DNA from: Pedobacter sp. | GTDB lineage: Bacteria > Bacteroidota > Bacteroidia > Sphingobacteriales > Sphingobacteriaceae | Assembly (NCBI GenBank): GCA_008015505.1 | Contig: SSFR01000006.1 | Span: 124,001-188,000 of the forward strand | DNA length: 64,000 nucleotides | Direction of reading: 5' to 3' | Part shown: in pieces, positions 45,703-55,150 of the stretch | Layout of the letters: the number at the start of each line of letters is the position of its first letter | Numbering within the stretch: position 1 is the first letter of the stretch | The notes under the pieces: generated by a model | Seen by the model: only the letters and a program-made list of their open reading frames with translations | The model's database searches: none | What the model was told of the DNA's origin: nothing | Position numbers and translations under genes: made by a program

Positions 45703-46650
45703 TTACTCAATGAGCCCCCTATCTGATTTTCGCACCTTGCCTTCTTTCTTTAAATCGAACAAAACTTTGTCTAAAATACCATTGATAAATAAATTACTCT
45801 TGGGCGTACTAAATTCTTTTGAAATTTCGATGTACTCGTTAATAGTTACCTTAACAGGAATCGATGGAAAATGTAAAATCTCTGTTATAGCCATACGCAT
45901 TAAGAGAATATCCATCATCGCAATTCGATCAGTTTCCCAATTTTTTGTCTTCCCGGCGATTAGTTGTTGATATTCTGACTCAAAGGTAATTGTCTTTAAA
46001 AACAAGTCTATAATGAAAGGCCTATCTTCGATCCAATTTGGACAGACGGAGGCTAGTTTATTTTGGAGCGGATTTTCATTCGAGAAATTTTTCAGTGTTT
46101 TGGCAACAAGTGCTTGTAAAACCACTTTATCAACGGGCCAATTGATAAATTTCTCTTCAAATATTTGAACAATGCCTGGTAATTTTAAAGCAATCTTTTT
46201 AACGATAAATTTGATTATCTCTTTATCAGACTCGATGGAATGGGTATCCAAGTGAAGATAATGTGCATATTCCGCCGTATTTTTCAATGCATCAAAAGCT
46301 GATTTACTCACTTCTGGATCGAAATCCCAAGCTATTTTATACTTTTTTACTGCGGAAATGTACGCTGGGTTTTGGATTAAAGAGATGATAAATCTATTTT
46401 CATTTAACTTCACACGAACAGACAAATCTTCTGGCGTTGGTAGATATTTACTGGCTCGTTCTTCAGCATCAACTACACTGCGATCAGCAATTTCCACGAG
46501 CAAGGACAAGAACCAGATATACAGCTCATGAACTTTGTCGACACTATCAAGTAATGCTTTTTCAAAAGGTTTGAAATCTTTTACTTCTGATTGATAATAC
46601 GCATATAATGTTTGTAGAACCTTTACCCTCAGATGCCTTCTATTTAACAT
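45703..46650 (-). CDS. nusB: Transcription antitermination factor NusB (long Bacteroidota form)
   Basis: About 315 residues. The C-terminal ~140 residues are the canonical NusB fold (WETDRIAMMDILLMRMAITEILHFPSIPVKVTINEYIEISKEFSTPKSNLFINGILDKV). The ~170 residue N-terminal extension is normal in this phylum. NusB with NusE binds boxA of rRNA leaders. The frame is open to 46746, but MLNRRHLRVKVLQTLYAYYQ at 46650 is the family start, and an exact -7 box at 46744-46751 would put the transcript start inside the longer version. First gene of the nusB-yajC operon. Confidence 0.92.
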   Translation of the reverse strand: MLNRRHLRVKVLQTLYAYYQSEVKDFKPFEKALLDSVDKVHELYIWFLSLLVEIADRSVVDAEERASKYLPTPEDLSVRVKLNENRFIISLIQNPAYISAVKKYKIAWDFDPEVSKSAFDALKNTAEYAHYLHLDTHSIESDKEIIKFIVKKIALKLPGIVQIFEEKFINWPVDKVVLQALVAKTLKNFSNENPLQNKLASVCPNWIEDRPFIIDLFLKTITFESEYQQLIAGKTKNWETDRIAMMDILLMRMAITEILHFPSIPVKVTINEYIEISKEFSTPKSNLFINGILDKVLFDLKKEGKVRKSDRGLIE

Positions 46651-46743
46651 GTAAAGAACAATTTTTCTCTTAGTATACTTACTGATATTGCTTACTTTAT
46701 GATTGAATAGCACAACAAGCCCACCAACCACAAAAAATGTGCG

Positions 46744-46751
46744 CAAAGATA
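46744..46751 (-). promoter_or_regulatory. Putative promoter (-7 box) of the nusB operon
   Basis: On the reverse strand it reads TATCTTTG followed by C, an exact -7 match. TTTA lies 18 bases upstream as a weak -33. The leader would be about 90 bases from ATG 46650. Confidence 0.5.
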
Positions 46752-46847
46752 ACTTAATACAATGACACTTAAATCATCCATTGGATTTTAATTAGGCAAC
46801 ATATGTGAAGCCGTCTACTCACCAAAAAACAATTGAAGCAAAAACCC

Positions 46848-46855
46848 TATTTTAG
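46848..46855 (+). promoter_or_regulatory. Start-proximal -7-like box of dnaX
   Basis: TATTTTAG ends five bases before ATG 46861, the same octamer and nearly the same spacing as at ruvB. Implies a very short or absent leader. Confidence 0.35.
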
Positions 46856-46860
46856 TACCG

Positions 46861-48696
46861 ATGGATCACTTTATTGTTTCAGCTAGAAAATACCGTCCTG
46901 CGACATTTGATACGGTTGTTGGCCAGCAGCATATTACTGGCACACTTAAAAATGCAATCAAAAATAATCAGCTTGCTCAGGCTTTTTTGTTTTGTGGCCC
47001 ACGAGGTGTTGGTAAAACAACCTGTGCACGTATTCTAGCCAAAACAATTAATTGCCAAAATACCAGCTCCGAGTCAGAGGCTTGCGGTGTATGCCCCTCT
47101 TGTACATCGTTTCAAAACGGAAATTCATTTAATGTACATGAGTTAGATGCGGCATCAAACAACTCAGTGGACGACATTCGTAGCCTGATCGAGCAGGTAC
47201 GCATTCCTCCCCAAGTTGACAAATACAAAATATACATCGTCGATGAGGTACACATGCTATCTCAGGCAGCATTTAATGCTTTTTTAAAAACGCTAGAAGA
47301 ACCCCCAAGCTATGCCATCTTCATTTTAGCAACCACAGAAAAGCATAAAATTTTGCCCACTATTTTATCTCGTTGTCAAATATTCGATTTTAATCGAATC
47401 AGAGTAGATGACATCGCAGATCATTTAACAATTATCGCCAAAAAAGAAGGTATTGATTTTGATCGTGATGGACTACACCTCATCGCCCAAAAAGCAGATG
47501 GGGGGCTCCGAGATGCACTTTCTATGTTCGATCAAATTGTTAGCTTTTCGAACAAAAATGTCAGCTATAAAGCTGTTGCCCACAATCTGAATATCCTAGA
47601 CCATGACTTCTATTTTAAAATTACAGAGGCTTTATTAGCAGAGGACATCGCCCAGGCCCTATTAATTTTTGATAAAATACTAGAACATGGTTTCGATGGC
47701 AATCACTTTATCATTGGACTAGCGTCACATTTACGTGATCTATTGGTTTGTAAAGACGAAATAACCCTAGCATTACTCGAAGTAAGTGACGGAATTCGCT
47801 TAAAATATCAACAGCAGTCTCAGGAAACAACCACCTCCTTCTTATTATCGGCACTCAATATTGCCAATCAATGCGATCTGAATTATAAAGCGAGTAAAAA
47901 TCAACGCCTACAAGTTGAGCTTAGCCTCATCAAAATGTGTCATATTTCAGCTGCGTTTAACCTATCCGTTTTGCAGGCACCAGTTGTCCTTGAAAAAAAA
48001 AATACTGAGCAATCATTAGTAAACCCCAGTACCCTCGCTAAGAGAAAACGATCTGAGCCAATCCAACCGCCTTTGAGCATTGACATAGCTGAGCAACAAA
48101 ACGAACCACCAGTACAGGAAACCCTCGGCCCAATGGCCAAATATTCACCTGATGATGAAGCTCTAAAGACGGCTGAAATACTTATTGATAAACAGCATAA
48201 GCCCACTAATATTAAGAAACCTAGCTTAATTATTGGAGCAACCAACTTAATACCCAATTTAAACACGCTAGCTACAGCCACCCTTGTAGAGGAACAAGAA
48301 CCCAGTTACATCATTGGAACCAGTCAGCAGCCCTTTACTACTGACGATTTAATAAAACTTTGGACTAATTATGCTAACAGAAAGAAGCTGGAAGGTAAAA
48401 TCAACCTATTTACATTAATGACCAGCAGACCTCCTGTACTTCTGGATAATGCACAGATAGAATTGTGTATCGAAAATAGTATTCAGGAAGCCCAACTACT
48501 CGATGAAAAAATCGATCTGCTTAATTTTTTACGCACAACGCTTCAAAATTTCAACATTGATATTGTAACCAAATTGGTGGAAGACACACATAAAAAACGA
48601 CTATACACCTCCACTGAAAAATATCAATACATGACTAAAAAAAACCCAAAGCTGGAAGCATTTAAACAAAGGTTTAATCTGGGGATTGATTTCTAA
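46861..48696 (+). CDS. dnaX: DNA polymerase III subunits gamma and tau
   Basis: Clamp-loader ATPase. About 611 residues. Walker A is CGPRGVGKTTCARIL, the zinc module CQN...CGVCPSC, Walker B IVDEVHML, and the sensor ILATTEKHKILPTILSRCQIF. After the AAA+ lid and collar (~360 residues) comes a divergent C-terminal extension, as expected for a tau-type product; no obvious slippage heptamer for gamma production was noticed. It converges on purS with a one-base gap between the stops. Confidence 0.95.
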   Translation: MDHFIVSARKYRPATFDTVVGQQHITGTLKNAIKNNQLAQAFLFCGPRGVGKTTCARILAKTINCQNTSSESEACGVCPSCTSFQNGNSFNVHELDAASNNSVDDIRSLIEQVRIPPQVDKYKIYIVDEVHMLSQAAFNAFLKTLEEPPSYAIFILATTEKHKILPTILSRCQIFDFNRIRVDDIADHLTIIAKKEGIDFDRDGLHLIAQKADGGLRDALSMFDQIVSFSNKNVSYKAVAHNLNILDHDFYFKITEALLAEDIAQALLIFDKILEHGFDGNHFIIGLASHLRDLLVCKDEITLALLEVSDGIRLKYQQQSQETTTSFLLSALNIANQCDLNYKASKNQRLQVELSLIKMCHISAAFNLSVLQAPVVLEKKNTEQSLVNPSTLAKRKRSEPIQPPLSIDIAEQQNEPPVQETLGPMAKYSPDDEALKTAEILIDKQHKPTNIKKPSLIIGATNLIPNLNTLATATLVEEQEPSYIIGTSQQPFTTDDLIKLWTNYANRKKLEGKINLFTLMTSRPPVLLDNAQIELCIENSIQEAQLLDEKIDLLNFLRTTLQNFNIDIVTKLVEDTHKKRLYTSTEKYQYMTKKNPKLEAFKQRFNLGIDF

Positions 48697-48697
48697 A

Positions 48698-48976
48698 TCA
48701 TTGACTTAAAATTAACTCCGCGTTAGAAATAAGATGTAACTCAAATTTATAGCTTTCCATAATTGGATTGGCTAGTAATTTTTTGCAGGCTTGATCCACC
48801 TTATCTTTGGCTATCGTTTCACTAGGTGCTTCTACCTCTAAGGTAATGTGCTTACCAATACGAACATGTTGTATTTCTTGTAAATCCAAATTTTTCATGC
48901 TACTTGTCACCGCTTTACCTTGTGGATCTAGGATTTCTTTGAGTGGCATGATATTGATCTCGGCAAAGAATTTCAT
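48698..48976 (-). CDS. purS: Phosphoribosylformylglycinamidine synthase subunit PurS
   Basis: A 92-residue subunit that bridges PurL and PurQ in the FGAM synthase of purine synthesis. The fold is recognised by NIMPLKEILDPQGKAVTSSMKNLDLQEIQHVRIGKHI and LANPIMESYKFEL. Its start overlaps the pssA stop by four bases (ATGA), so translation is coupled. purL and purQ are not adjacent. Confidence 0.88.
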   Translation of the reverse strand: MKFFAEINIMPLKEILDPQGKAVTSSMKNLDLQEIQHVRIGKHITLEVEAPSETIAKDKVDQACKKLLANPIMESYKFELHLISNAELILSQ

Positions 48977-49659
48977 TTGAGGAGTCTAAATTGAATGATT
49001 GATAATAGAATATATACCAAGATAATAATTGGTACCGCTGCAAATCTAAAAATTACCAATAGAATAAGTGAGGATAAAATCAGGCTGTAACGAAGCAAAT
49101 TATCCGATACACTTAGGTTTTTAAACTTGAGAGATAACAATGGCAATTCGGCTATTAATAAAAAACTCATCACTACACTAAATCCTAATAGAAAAAAAGG
49201 ATTAAGTATCCATGAAGTCAAACAAGCATTTTCATCCGCAATAATCATTGGCAACGAAGCGACTAGCAATGCATTAGCTGGTGTTGGTAAACCAATAAAA
49301 TTTTCTGTTTGACGCACATCTAAATTAAACTTTGCTAATCTCAAAGCTGAGAAAATAGCAATAATAAAAGCTGAAATTTTCAAACAACCCACTTGCGGAG
49401 CCAATAAAAATAATTGATAAACCATCACAGAAGGTAACAAGCCAAAGCTTACCATGTCGGCTAGTGAATCTAGCTCTTTACCCATATCAGAATATACCTG
49501 GAGCACTCTGGCTGATAAACCATCGAAAAAATCAAAAATTGCCGCAGTGAGAATAGCAAGAGAAGCATATTTCAGCTCCCCTTGAAAGGCATAAACAATT
49601 CCTAAACAACCACTAAAAAGATTTAAACAAGTGATTCCATTGGGTATATACTTCTTCAT
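48973..49659 (-). CDS. pssA: CDP-diacylglycerol-serine O-phosphatidyltransferase
   Basis: A 228-residue CDP-alcohol phosphatidyltransferase making phosphatidylserine. The family motif DG(x)2AR(x)8G(x)3D(x)3D is present as DGLSARVLQVYSDMGKELDSLAD. About seven membrane helices. The start NGITCLNLFSGCLGI matches PssA type II. It is coupled to purS by a four-base overlap. Confidence 0.92.
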   Translation of the reverse strand: MKKYIPNGITCLNLFSGCLGIVYAFQGELKYASLAILTAAIFDFFDGLSARVLQVYSDMGKELDSLADMVSFGLLPSVMVYQLFLLAPQVGCLKISAFIIAIFSALRLAKFNLDVRQTENFIGLPTPANALLVASLPMIIADENACLTSWILNPFFLLGFSVVMSFLLIAELPLLSLKFKNLSVSDNLLRYSLILSSLILLVIFRFAAVPIIILVYILLSIIQFRLLK

Positions 49660-49766
49660 GATTAATATTTAGCTAAGTAGCACAAGTATGATGCAGAAAT
49701 ATTTTTCTAGCAATCATCAAGAAAAGAATCTATTAAATAACCTGTGCGAATAGTCAGGCCATGATC

Positions 49767-51431
49767 TTAGCCATTCATCGAAATTAAAAACTCTTCATTG
49801 CTCTTTGTTCCGCGCATTTGCGCTTGCAAAAACTCCATCGATTCCTGCGAATTCATATCGGCAAGATGATTACGTAATATCCAAATGCGTTGCAACGTAT
49901 CACGATCCAACAATAAGTCATCTCTGCGCGTACTTGAAGCCGTAAGATCAATAGCAGGAAAAATACGCTTATTAGCTAGTTTACGATCCAACTGAAGCTC
50001 CATATTACCAGTTCCTTTGAACTCTTCAAAGATAACCTCATCCATCTTGGACCCCGTCTCAGTAAGGGCTGTAGCCAAAATGGTTAAAGAGCCTCCATCT
50101 TCAATATTACGAGCTGCTCCAAAGAAGCGTTTGGGTTTATGTAGCGCATTGGCATCCACGCCCCCTGACAGAATCTTCCCAGAAGCCGGAGCTACAGTAT
50201 TATAAGCTCGTGCTAGACGCGTAATAGAATCTAATAGAATAACCACATCATGCCCACATTCAACCATTCGTTTTGCTTTTTCTAATACAATATTGGCTAT
50301 TTTAACATGTCGTTCGGCAGGTTCATCAAATGTCGATGAAATCACCTCAGCACGTACACTCCTAGCCATATCCGTCACCTCTTCCGGACGTTCATCAATT
50401 AACAAAATAATAAGATAAACTTCTGGATGATTTTTAGCAATGGCATTAGCTACGTCTTTTAACAACATGGTTTTACCCGTTTTAGGTTGCGCCACAATCA
50501 ATCCACGTTGCCCCTTTCCAATAGGTGTAAATAAATCAATAATACGAGATGAATGACTTGCTGTATCAACAAATAGATTCAATTTTTCTGTAGGAAAAAG
50601 TGGAGTCAGATAATCAAAAGGGACCCGATCTCGAACTTCAGCAGGAATGCGACCGTTAATTGCTTCTACGCGAACGAGAGGAAAATATTTCTCTCCTTCT
50701 TTGGGTGGGCGTATACTTCCACGTACAGTATCTCCTGTTTTTAACCCAAAAAGTTTGATCTGTGATTGTGATACATAGATATCGTCCGGAGATGATAAAT
50801 AATTATAATCCGAGGAACGCAAGAATCCATAACCATCGGGCATAATCTCTAAAATACCCTCATTGATAATCGCGTTATCAAAGTCCATATTGGTAATAGG
50901 GGCTTCCTGATTTTTGCTGGTATGTCCTTGATTTTGGCCGTGCCGATGTTCTGCTTTTCTGAGTTCCATCGAATTAGTGGGCACAGTAGTGGGCACAGAT
51001 TTCACTACTACTTCATTTTGTACACTAGAAGCAACTTCTTTTGATGCATTGAAAGAACTCTGACGAGCTGAAGCCTGATTAGAGGTATTTGAATGAGTAT
51101 CAGACAATGATACTGACGGTACTTCTAAGTGCGGCCTAGTAGCATCCAGGCTTACTTTACCAGAACGCGTACGCTTACGTCCTTTTTCAGTGCCCTTATC
51201 CATTTTTGTTTCAGAATGATTCGTTTGACTAGCAGTAACCATAACACTAGAAGTATTTGGTAAAGTCGCTTCTGACAATGATAAAGGCACTTGAGCATGG
51301 CCATTTTGTTCTTCAATAGCAGAGATTAGCTCCTGCTTACGCAGAGTATCTGTATCAGCTATACCCAAAGACTGAGCTATTTGACGCAGTTCGGATACGA
51401 GCTTATCATTCAATTTGGTGATGTCAAGCAT
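49767..51431 (-). CDS. rho: Transcription termination factor Rho
   Basis: A hexameric RNA helicase. 554 residues. The N-terminal SAP-like region ([18 protein letters not shown]) is followed by a ~140-residue low-complexity Ser/Thr/Gln insertion, typical of Bacteroidota Rho. The RNA-binding cold-shock-like domain ([15 protein letters not shown]) and the RecA-like core with Walker [18 protein letters not shown] and Walker [17 protein letters not shown] follow. The low-complexity insertion may promote condensate formation, as described in relatives. The gene is preceded by a 320-base gap with inverted repeats. Confidence 0.95.
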   Translation of the reverse strand: MLDITKLNDKLVSELRQIAQSLGIADTDTLRKQELISAIEEQNGHAQVPLSLSEATLPNTSSVMVTASQTNHSETKMDKGTEKGRKRTRSGKVSLDATRPHLEVPSVSLSDTHSNTSNQASARQSSFNASKEVASSVQNEVVVKSVPTTVPTNSMELRKAEHRHGQNQGHTSKNQEAPITNMDFDNAIINEGILEIMPDGYGFLRSSDYNYLSSPDDIYVSQSQIKLFGLKTGDTVRGSIRPPKEGEKYFPLVRVEAINGRIPAEVRDRVPFDYLTPLFPTEKLNLFVDTASHSSRIIDLFTPIGKGQRGLIVAQPKTGKTMLLKDVANAIAKNHPEVYLIILLIDERPEEVTDMARSVRAEVISSTFDEPAERHVKIANIVLEKAKRMVECGHDVVILLDSITRLARAYNTVAPASGKILSGGVDANALHKPKRFFGAARNIEDGGSLTILATALTETGSKMDEVIFEEFKGTGNMELQLDRKLANKRIFPAIDLTASSTRRDDLLLDRDTLQRIWILRNHLADMNSQESMEFLQAQMRGTKSNEEFLISMNG

Positions 51432-51630
51432 TAAATAAAATTTATTATTGGGGATTTCAGTTTTTTAAAAAAATTACTTGGCGGAAGTAATCACGAAAAT
51501 GATCGTTTTAATAATGATAATTGGGAATTTTATTACGATTGTCCTGATCTCGCGTAGGACTAGGATGACACTGCAAGTCTATGCAAAAAAAATGAAAAAA
51601 TGAAAAATATCAATTCTATAAATTAATTTC

Positions 51631-51688
51631 AGATAGATTTTCCTCTATTCAAGCCACTGTAAAGATAAACCCAGAAGAAAATCTATCT
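51631..51688. repeat. Long-arm inverted repeat upstream of rho
   Basis: AGATAGATTTTC (51631-51642) and GAAAATCTATCT (51677-51688) are a perfect 12-base inverted repeat with a 34-base loop. It lies in the gap between yajQ and rho. A second hairpin, TGAGTAT/ATACTCA at 51698-51720, is adjacent. No T-run follows, so these could be regulatory RNA structures or remnants. The gap (51432-51754) has no gene. Confidence 0.5.
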
Positions 51689-51754
51689 TTATCCTTGTGA
51701 GTATTCAACATTTATACTCAACATGATTACTGGATACTAAATAAACAACACTAC

Positions 51755-52246
51755 CTAATTCCGCATATTCACATACTGCAAAGGCTGACCAAAATCTTCC
51801 TTACGACACAAAGCAATAACAGCTTGCAGATCATCTATTTTTTTCCCCTGAACACGAACCTGATCATCCATTATAGACACTTGAACTTTTAACCCGCTGT
51901 CTTTTATCTTTTTAACTACTTTTTTAGCCGTTTCTTTATCAATTCCTTCTTTGATTTTGATTTCCTTACGAATCATATTACCAGAAGCATATTCTTCTTG
52001 GCCAAAATCCATGCTTTGGGGATCCAAGCCTTGCTTGACCATACGCGATATCATCGAACCTTCTATCGCTTTTAGACGCATTTCATTTTCTGTAACAATG
52101 GTTACTTCGTTAGTTTTCTTATCTAATTCAATCGTGCTCTTGGAGTCACTGAAATCAAATCGATTTAAAATTTCCTTTTTAGCATTGTTGATGGCATTAT
52201 CCAATGTTTGTCCATCTATTTTACTGACAATATCAAATGTTGGCAT
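51755..52246 (-). CDS. YajQ-family nucleotide-binding protein
   Basis: A 163-residue protein of the YajQ/UPF0234 family. MPTFDIVSKIDGQTLDNAINNAKKEI is a clear N-terminus and VQIMDDQVRVQGKKIDDLQAVIALC a clear C-terminus (VSIMDDQVRVQGKK here). Members bind cyclic di-GMP or nucleotides in some species. It stands alone before the yajQ-rho gap. Confidence 0.9.
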   Translation of the reverse strand: MPTFDIVSKIDGQTLDNAINNAKKEILNRFDFSDSKSTIELDKKTNEVTIVTENEMRLKAIEGSMISRMVKQGLDPQSMDFGQEEYASGNMIRKEIKIKEGIDKETAKKVVKKIKDSGLKVQVSIMDDQVRVQGKKIDDLQAVIALCRKEDFGQPLQYVNMRN

Positions 52247-52291
52247 GAACTATATGGGCGTTAATTGATAAGATTATTAAGCTATATTTTC

Positions 52292-53515
52292 TTAAATAAA
52301 TTCTTTACAAGCTACAGTATGGTAGACATTTTCACGGTATTTGTCATCTTTCTTAAGCAATACAAAGATGATTACTAATGCCCCCAACTCCATTACCAAC
52401 ATCAACAAACCAGTTGATCTAAAATCATGTGAATAAAAATAGGAGGCAGTTTGGATGCCGAAGATACTAAATAACCATTTACCCGTTGTAATTAAGCCTG
52501 AAACTTTACCACTAGCCCCAGCAATCGAGTCCAAGGCTAATACGTACATCATATTTAATGGAACAACAACACCAATCGACAATAATATAATAACCGATGT
52601 AATCCAGTTTGGATGTTGAACATTGAATATTACAAAGAGTAAACAGGCCACCACAAATAAGATCATAAGCCCTATGCTAATTAAGAAAGAGACCTTCTTA
52701 CCTATCCTATCCATAATACTACCACTAAAAATACTAGTCAATCCAAAAGCCAGAGTAAGTAAACCTTGATAAATGCCAAATGTTTTCAAACTAACCCCAA
52801 ATGAACCTACATAGATAATGGAAGCCATACCAACAAAAGTATAATACGCTCCTATGCATAATGATAGAGAGGTAATATAAAGAACGGTAACTTTAGATTT
52901 AAAAATGATAGCATACTCCCTAATAGAGAATCCAATATGAGGGTTATTCTTCTTATCACTTGGAATAAATGCATGAAATACAGCTAATGCTAAACTCCCT
53001 AGCAAAACCAATAGCAAAAAATTGAAACGCCAATTAAAAAATAGCGTTGCAAAACTACCCATCGTTGGAGCCAAACAGATAGCTAAAGTGCCAAAGCCAT
53101 TAAACAAGCTCATAACTTTCTGCTGTTTCTCTTTTTCGTAGAAATCCAAAATTATTACAGGAGCCAAAACAATTGACGCAGCTACGCCTATACCTTGTAA
53201 AATTCGTCCAATCAACAGCGAATAATATCCCACAGAAAAATAACATAGTAGGCTGCTTAGAATAAAAACTCCAAGCCCAATATTTACCACCCGTTTTCTT
53301 CCATATTTATCCCCTAAGTTCCCAGCAAACAATGCCGCAATACAGTGAAACAATAAATTGGCTCCTAATAAACATTCTGTCTGAAAAGGAGAGATAACAA
53401 ATTCATATTGTATTTGCGGAAAACTAGGCACGCAGATATCTATTTCTGCAGCAGAAACAAAAACCACAAATAAGATTGTTAGAAATTTTATACTGGAATT
53501 ATTTAATAAAGTCAT
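52292..53515 (-). CDS. MFS transporter, Bcr/CflA type
   Basis: About 407 residues with twelve helices. IDICVPSFPQIQYEF is the Bcr/CflA opening and GNLGDKYGRKRVVNIGL is the motif A of the major facilitator superfamily. Members export drugs such as bicyclomycin or chloramphenicol; the substrate here is not known. The frame is open to 53560, but MTLLNNSSIKFLTILFVVF from 53515 puts the first helix at the start. A transposase fragment lies about 310 bases upstream. Confidence 0.83.
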   Translation of the reverse strand: MTLLNNSSIKFLTILFVVFVSAAEIDICVPSFPQIQYEFVISPFQTECLLGANLLFHCIAALFAGNLGDKYGRKRVVNIGLGVFILSSLLCYFSVGYYSLLIGRILQGIGVAASIVLAPVIILDFYEKEKQQKVMSLFNGFGTLAICLAPTMGSFATLFFNWRFNFLLLVLLGSLALAVFHAFIPSDKKNNPHIGFSIREYAIIFKSKVTVLYITSLSLCIGAYYTFVGMASIIYVGSFGVSLKTFGIYQGLLTLAFGLTSIFSGSIMDRIGKKVSFLISIGLMILFVVACLLFVIFNVQHPNWITSVIILLSIGVVVPLNMMYVLALDSIAGASGKVSGLITTGKWLFSIFGIQTASYFYSHDFRSTGLLMLVMELGALVIIFVLLKKDDKYRENVYHTVACKEFI

Positions 53516-53871
53516 AATGAATTTAATTTGCATTAAATCATAAACCCTAGATAAAGGCACACTCTAAATGCACTCAGTGTGGGTTTATAGGATTTTATTT
53601 TGAAAAATATTAAGGAATTAGTTAGCCGTTTTAAAACAGCTAACTCAAAGAAACATTCGAGCTCTTTTCACTAAAAGAAACCGAACACAATTAACGACGC
53701 CCACATACTGGATTAATCAGTGGATTTGGATGAGCATTATTTTCATTTCACTACTCATAAAATGGGTTGCAAAAATAATCACTTTTTTAAAAAAAACAGA
53801 ATTTCAATCTGCGTAGATTCAACTACGCCAATGCCACTTTTTGCGTCAAAAATGAGAAGAAAAGGATTATA

Positions 53872-54057
53872 TTATGCAGACGGTAGTTGATGCCACTTGC
53901 AACCTGAATCTAACCAATAAAGAACTAACATCACTATTTGACACAGTGGAATTAATGGCTTCGGAGGCCTTTTACCTTTTCTTAAATATGGTAGAATGTA
54001 TTTCTCAATCACATTCTTGCTCAAGACTCCCAGTTCGAATATTATTTTTTGATTCAC
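53872..54057 (-). mobile_element. Transposase N-terminal fragment (IS5/IS4-type, DUF4096)
   Basis: A 61-residue frame: GVLSKNVIEKYILPYLRKGKRPPKP, then LIPLCQIVMLVLYWLDSGCKWHQLP. This is the N-terminal part (helix-turn-helix, PF13340-like) of an IS transposase, normally 250-300 residues. The frame ends just after the GCKWHQLP motif. No DDE catalytic domain follows. I see no clear terminal inverted repeats. The 300 bases downstream (53561-53871) hold no recognisable gene and may be decayed IS. Confidence 0.6.
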
Positions 54058-54122
54058 ACCACAAAATTCGACATCTAACTGGGTTTTCTTTTATTGGGCA
54101 TTAAAACTTTAGATCACCTCGC

Positions 54123-54977
54123 TTAATATTTGCCATTTTTGTCCACACGAATAATAGGAATATTACAATTCAATCTTGAAGCCTGTTTTGCCCACGCCTC
54201 GTCTTGGTCCCTCGAATATTCTGAAAGAACAATATACACTGCCTTAGCTCTAACCTCAACTGGGCGAGGTACCTTACTATACAGTTTGGAATCAGACGTT
54301 TTTCGTCCAATGAGAAGAAGCTCATTATACGAACATCCATGAGCTTTTTGTTCCATTAGTATTTGATCTGGAACCTTGAATTCTTTCAGTGAGCTCACTT
54401 CTTTACTTTCGCTAAACATAGCAACCCAGCATCGAATATCACATTTGTGAGAAAGTGCATGCAGACTCCGCTTGCTGCTTTGACAAAAAAAAGTCATATC
54501 TTCAGACGTCTTAGGACTCCCAATGTCTTTATAGTCCGTAGATAAAATACTTTGGGATGGTACATCAAGTACATATCCGCAATCACTTGCGAATGTTTCT
54601 CCTGCAGTTTTCTCTGAAACCAGGGAAGCACTTATTTTCTCCCAATCTGCTGGAAATCTGCAATTTTTTACTCTAAAATCAGACGACTTCGGTTGAACAT
54701 GCACAATATGCTTCCAACCAGTCACCCACTTATCCACAGGATAGTGCCTAACCTTCTCCCACTCTAGCAATTTAGATTTTAGCTCATTGATTATTTTGCG
54801 ATCATGTACCCTGGAATTCCTAACTATACCATCTATCAGGGTCGTTTTTTCCCTACTCATCAAGGGATCAAAAAAAGGTTGTGGATTAATCAAACGATTG
54901 GTCTCTTTAGACTCAGTCGACCAAAAGTCCAGGTTTGCTTCTGCCCAAAAAGGCATTTCTAGCATTAAATCCTCCAT
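54123..54977 (-). CDS. Orphan soluble protein beside a transposase remnant
   Basis: A 284-residue protein that I do not recognise. No signal peptide and no membrane helix. N-terminus MEDLMLEMPFWAEANLDFWST; the middle contains a Trp-rich KWVTGWKHIVHV; the C-terminal third ends as a Rossmann-like alternation (KAVYIVLSEYSRD...CNIPIIRVDKNGKY). A GGAGG motif lies five bases before ATG 54965, so translation may begin at residue 5 of the longest form. A strong SD, a nearby IS remnant and no housekeeping neighbours suggest a transferred gene. The role is unknown; a secreted effector, toxin or phage protein are all possible. Confidence 0.55.
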   Translation of the reverse strand: MEDLMLEMPFWAEANLDFWSTESKETNRLINPQPFFDPLMSREKTTLIDGIVRNSRVHDRKIINELKSKLLEWEKVRHYPVDKWVTGWKHIVHVQPKSSDFRVKNCRFPADWEKISASLVSEKTAGETFASDCGYVLDVPSQSILSTDYKDIGSPKTSEDMTFFCQSSKRSLHALSHKCDIRCWVAMFSESKEVSSLKEFKVPDQILMEQKAHGCSYNELLLIGRKTSDSKLYSKVPRPVEVRAKAVYIVLSEYSRDQDEAWAKQASRLNCNIPIIRVDKNGKY

Positions 54978-55137
54978 ATTTAATCAAAATTATTTTTCCG
55001 ATTTGACACAAAAACTATACAACAAACTTAAAAAAAAATAAATTTTAAATTAGTAATAAATAAATTAACAATAAACATGTATTCTACACCCACTGGATCT
55101 TCCTAAACTGGTATTAAATAACTCCTTTACGAAATAC

Positions 55138-55145
55138 TAACTTTG
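55138..55145 (+). promoter_or_regulatory. Start-proximal -7 box of nhaA
   Basis: TAACTTTG is an exact TAnnTTTG match ending five bases before ATG 55151. Transcription would begin at or near the ATG, giving a leaderless mRNA. Confidence 0.45.
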
Positions 55146-55150
55146 GGCCT

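Noticed and set aside
47940..48281. Reverse-strand frame inside dnaX
   Set aside because: It is antisense to the low-complexity dnaX region and has no protein-like features.
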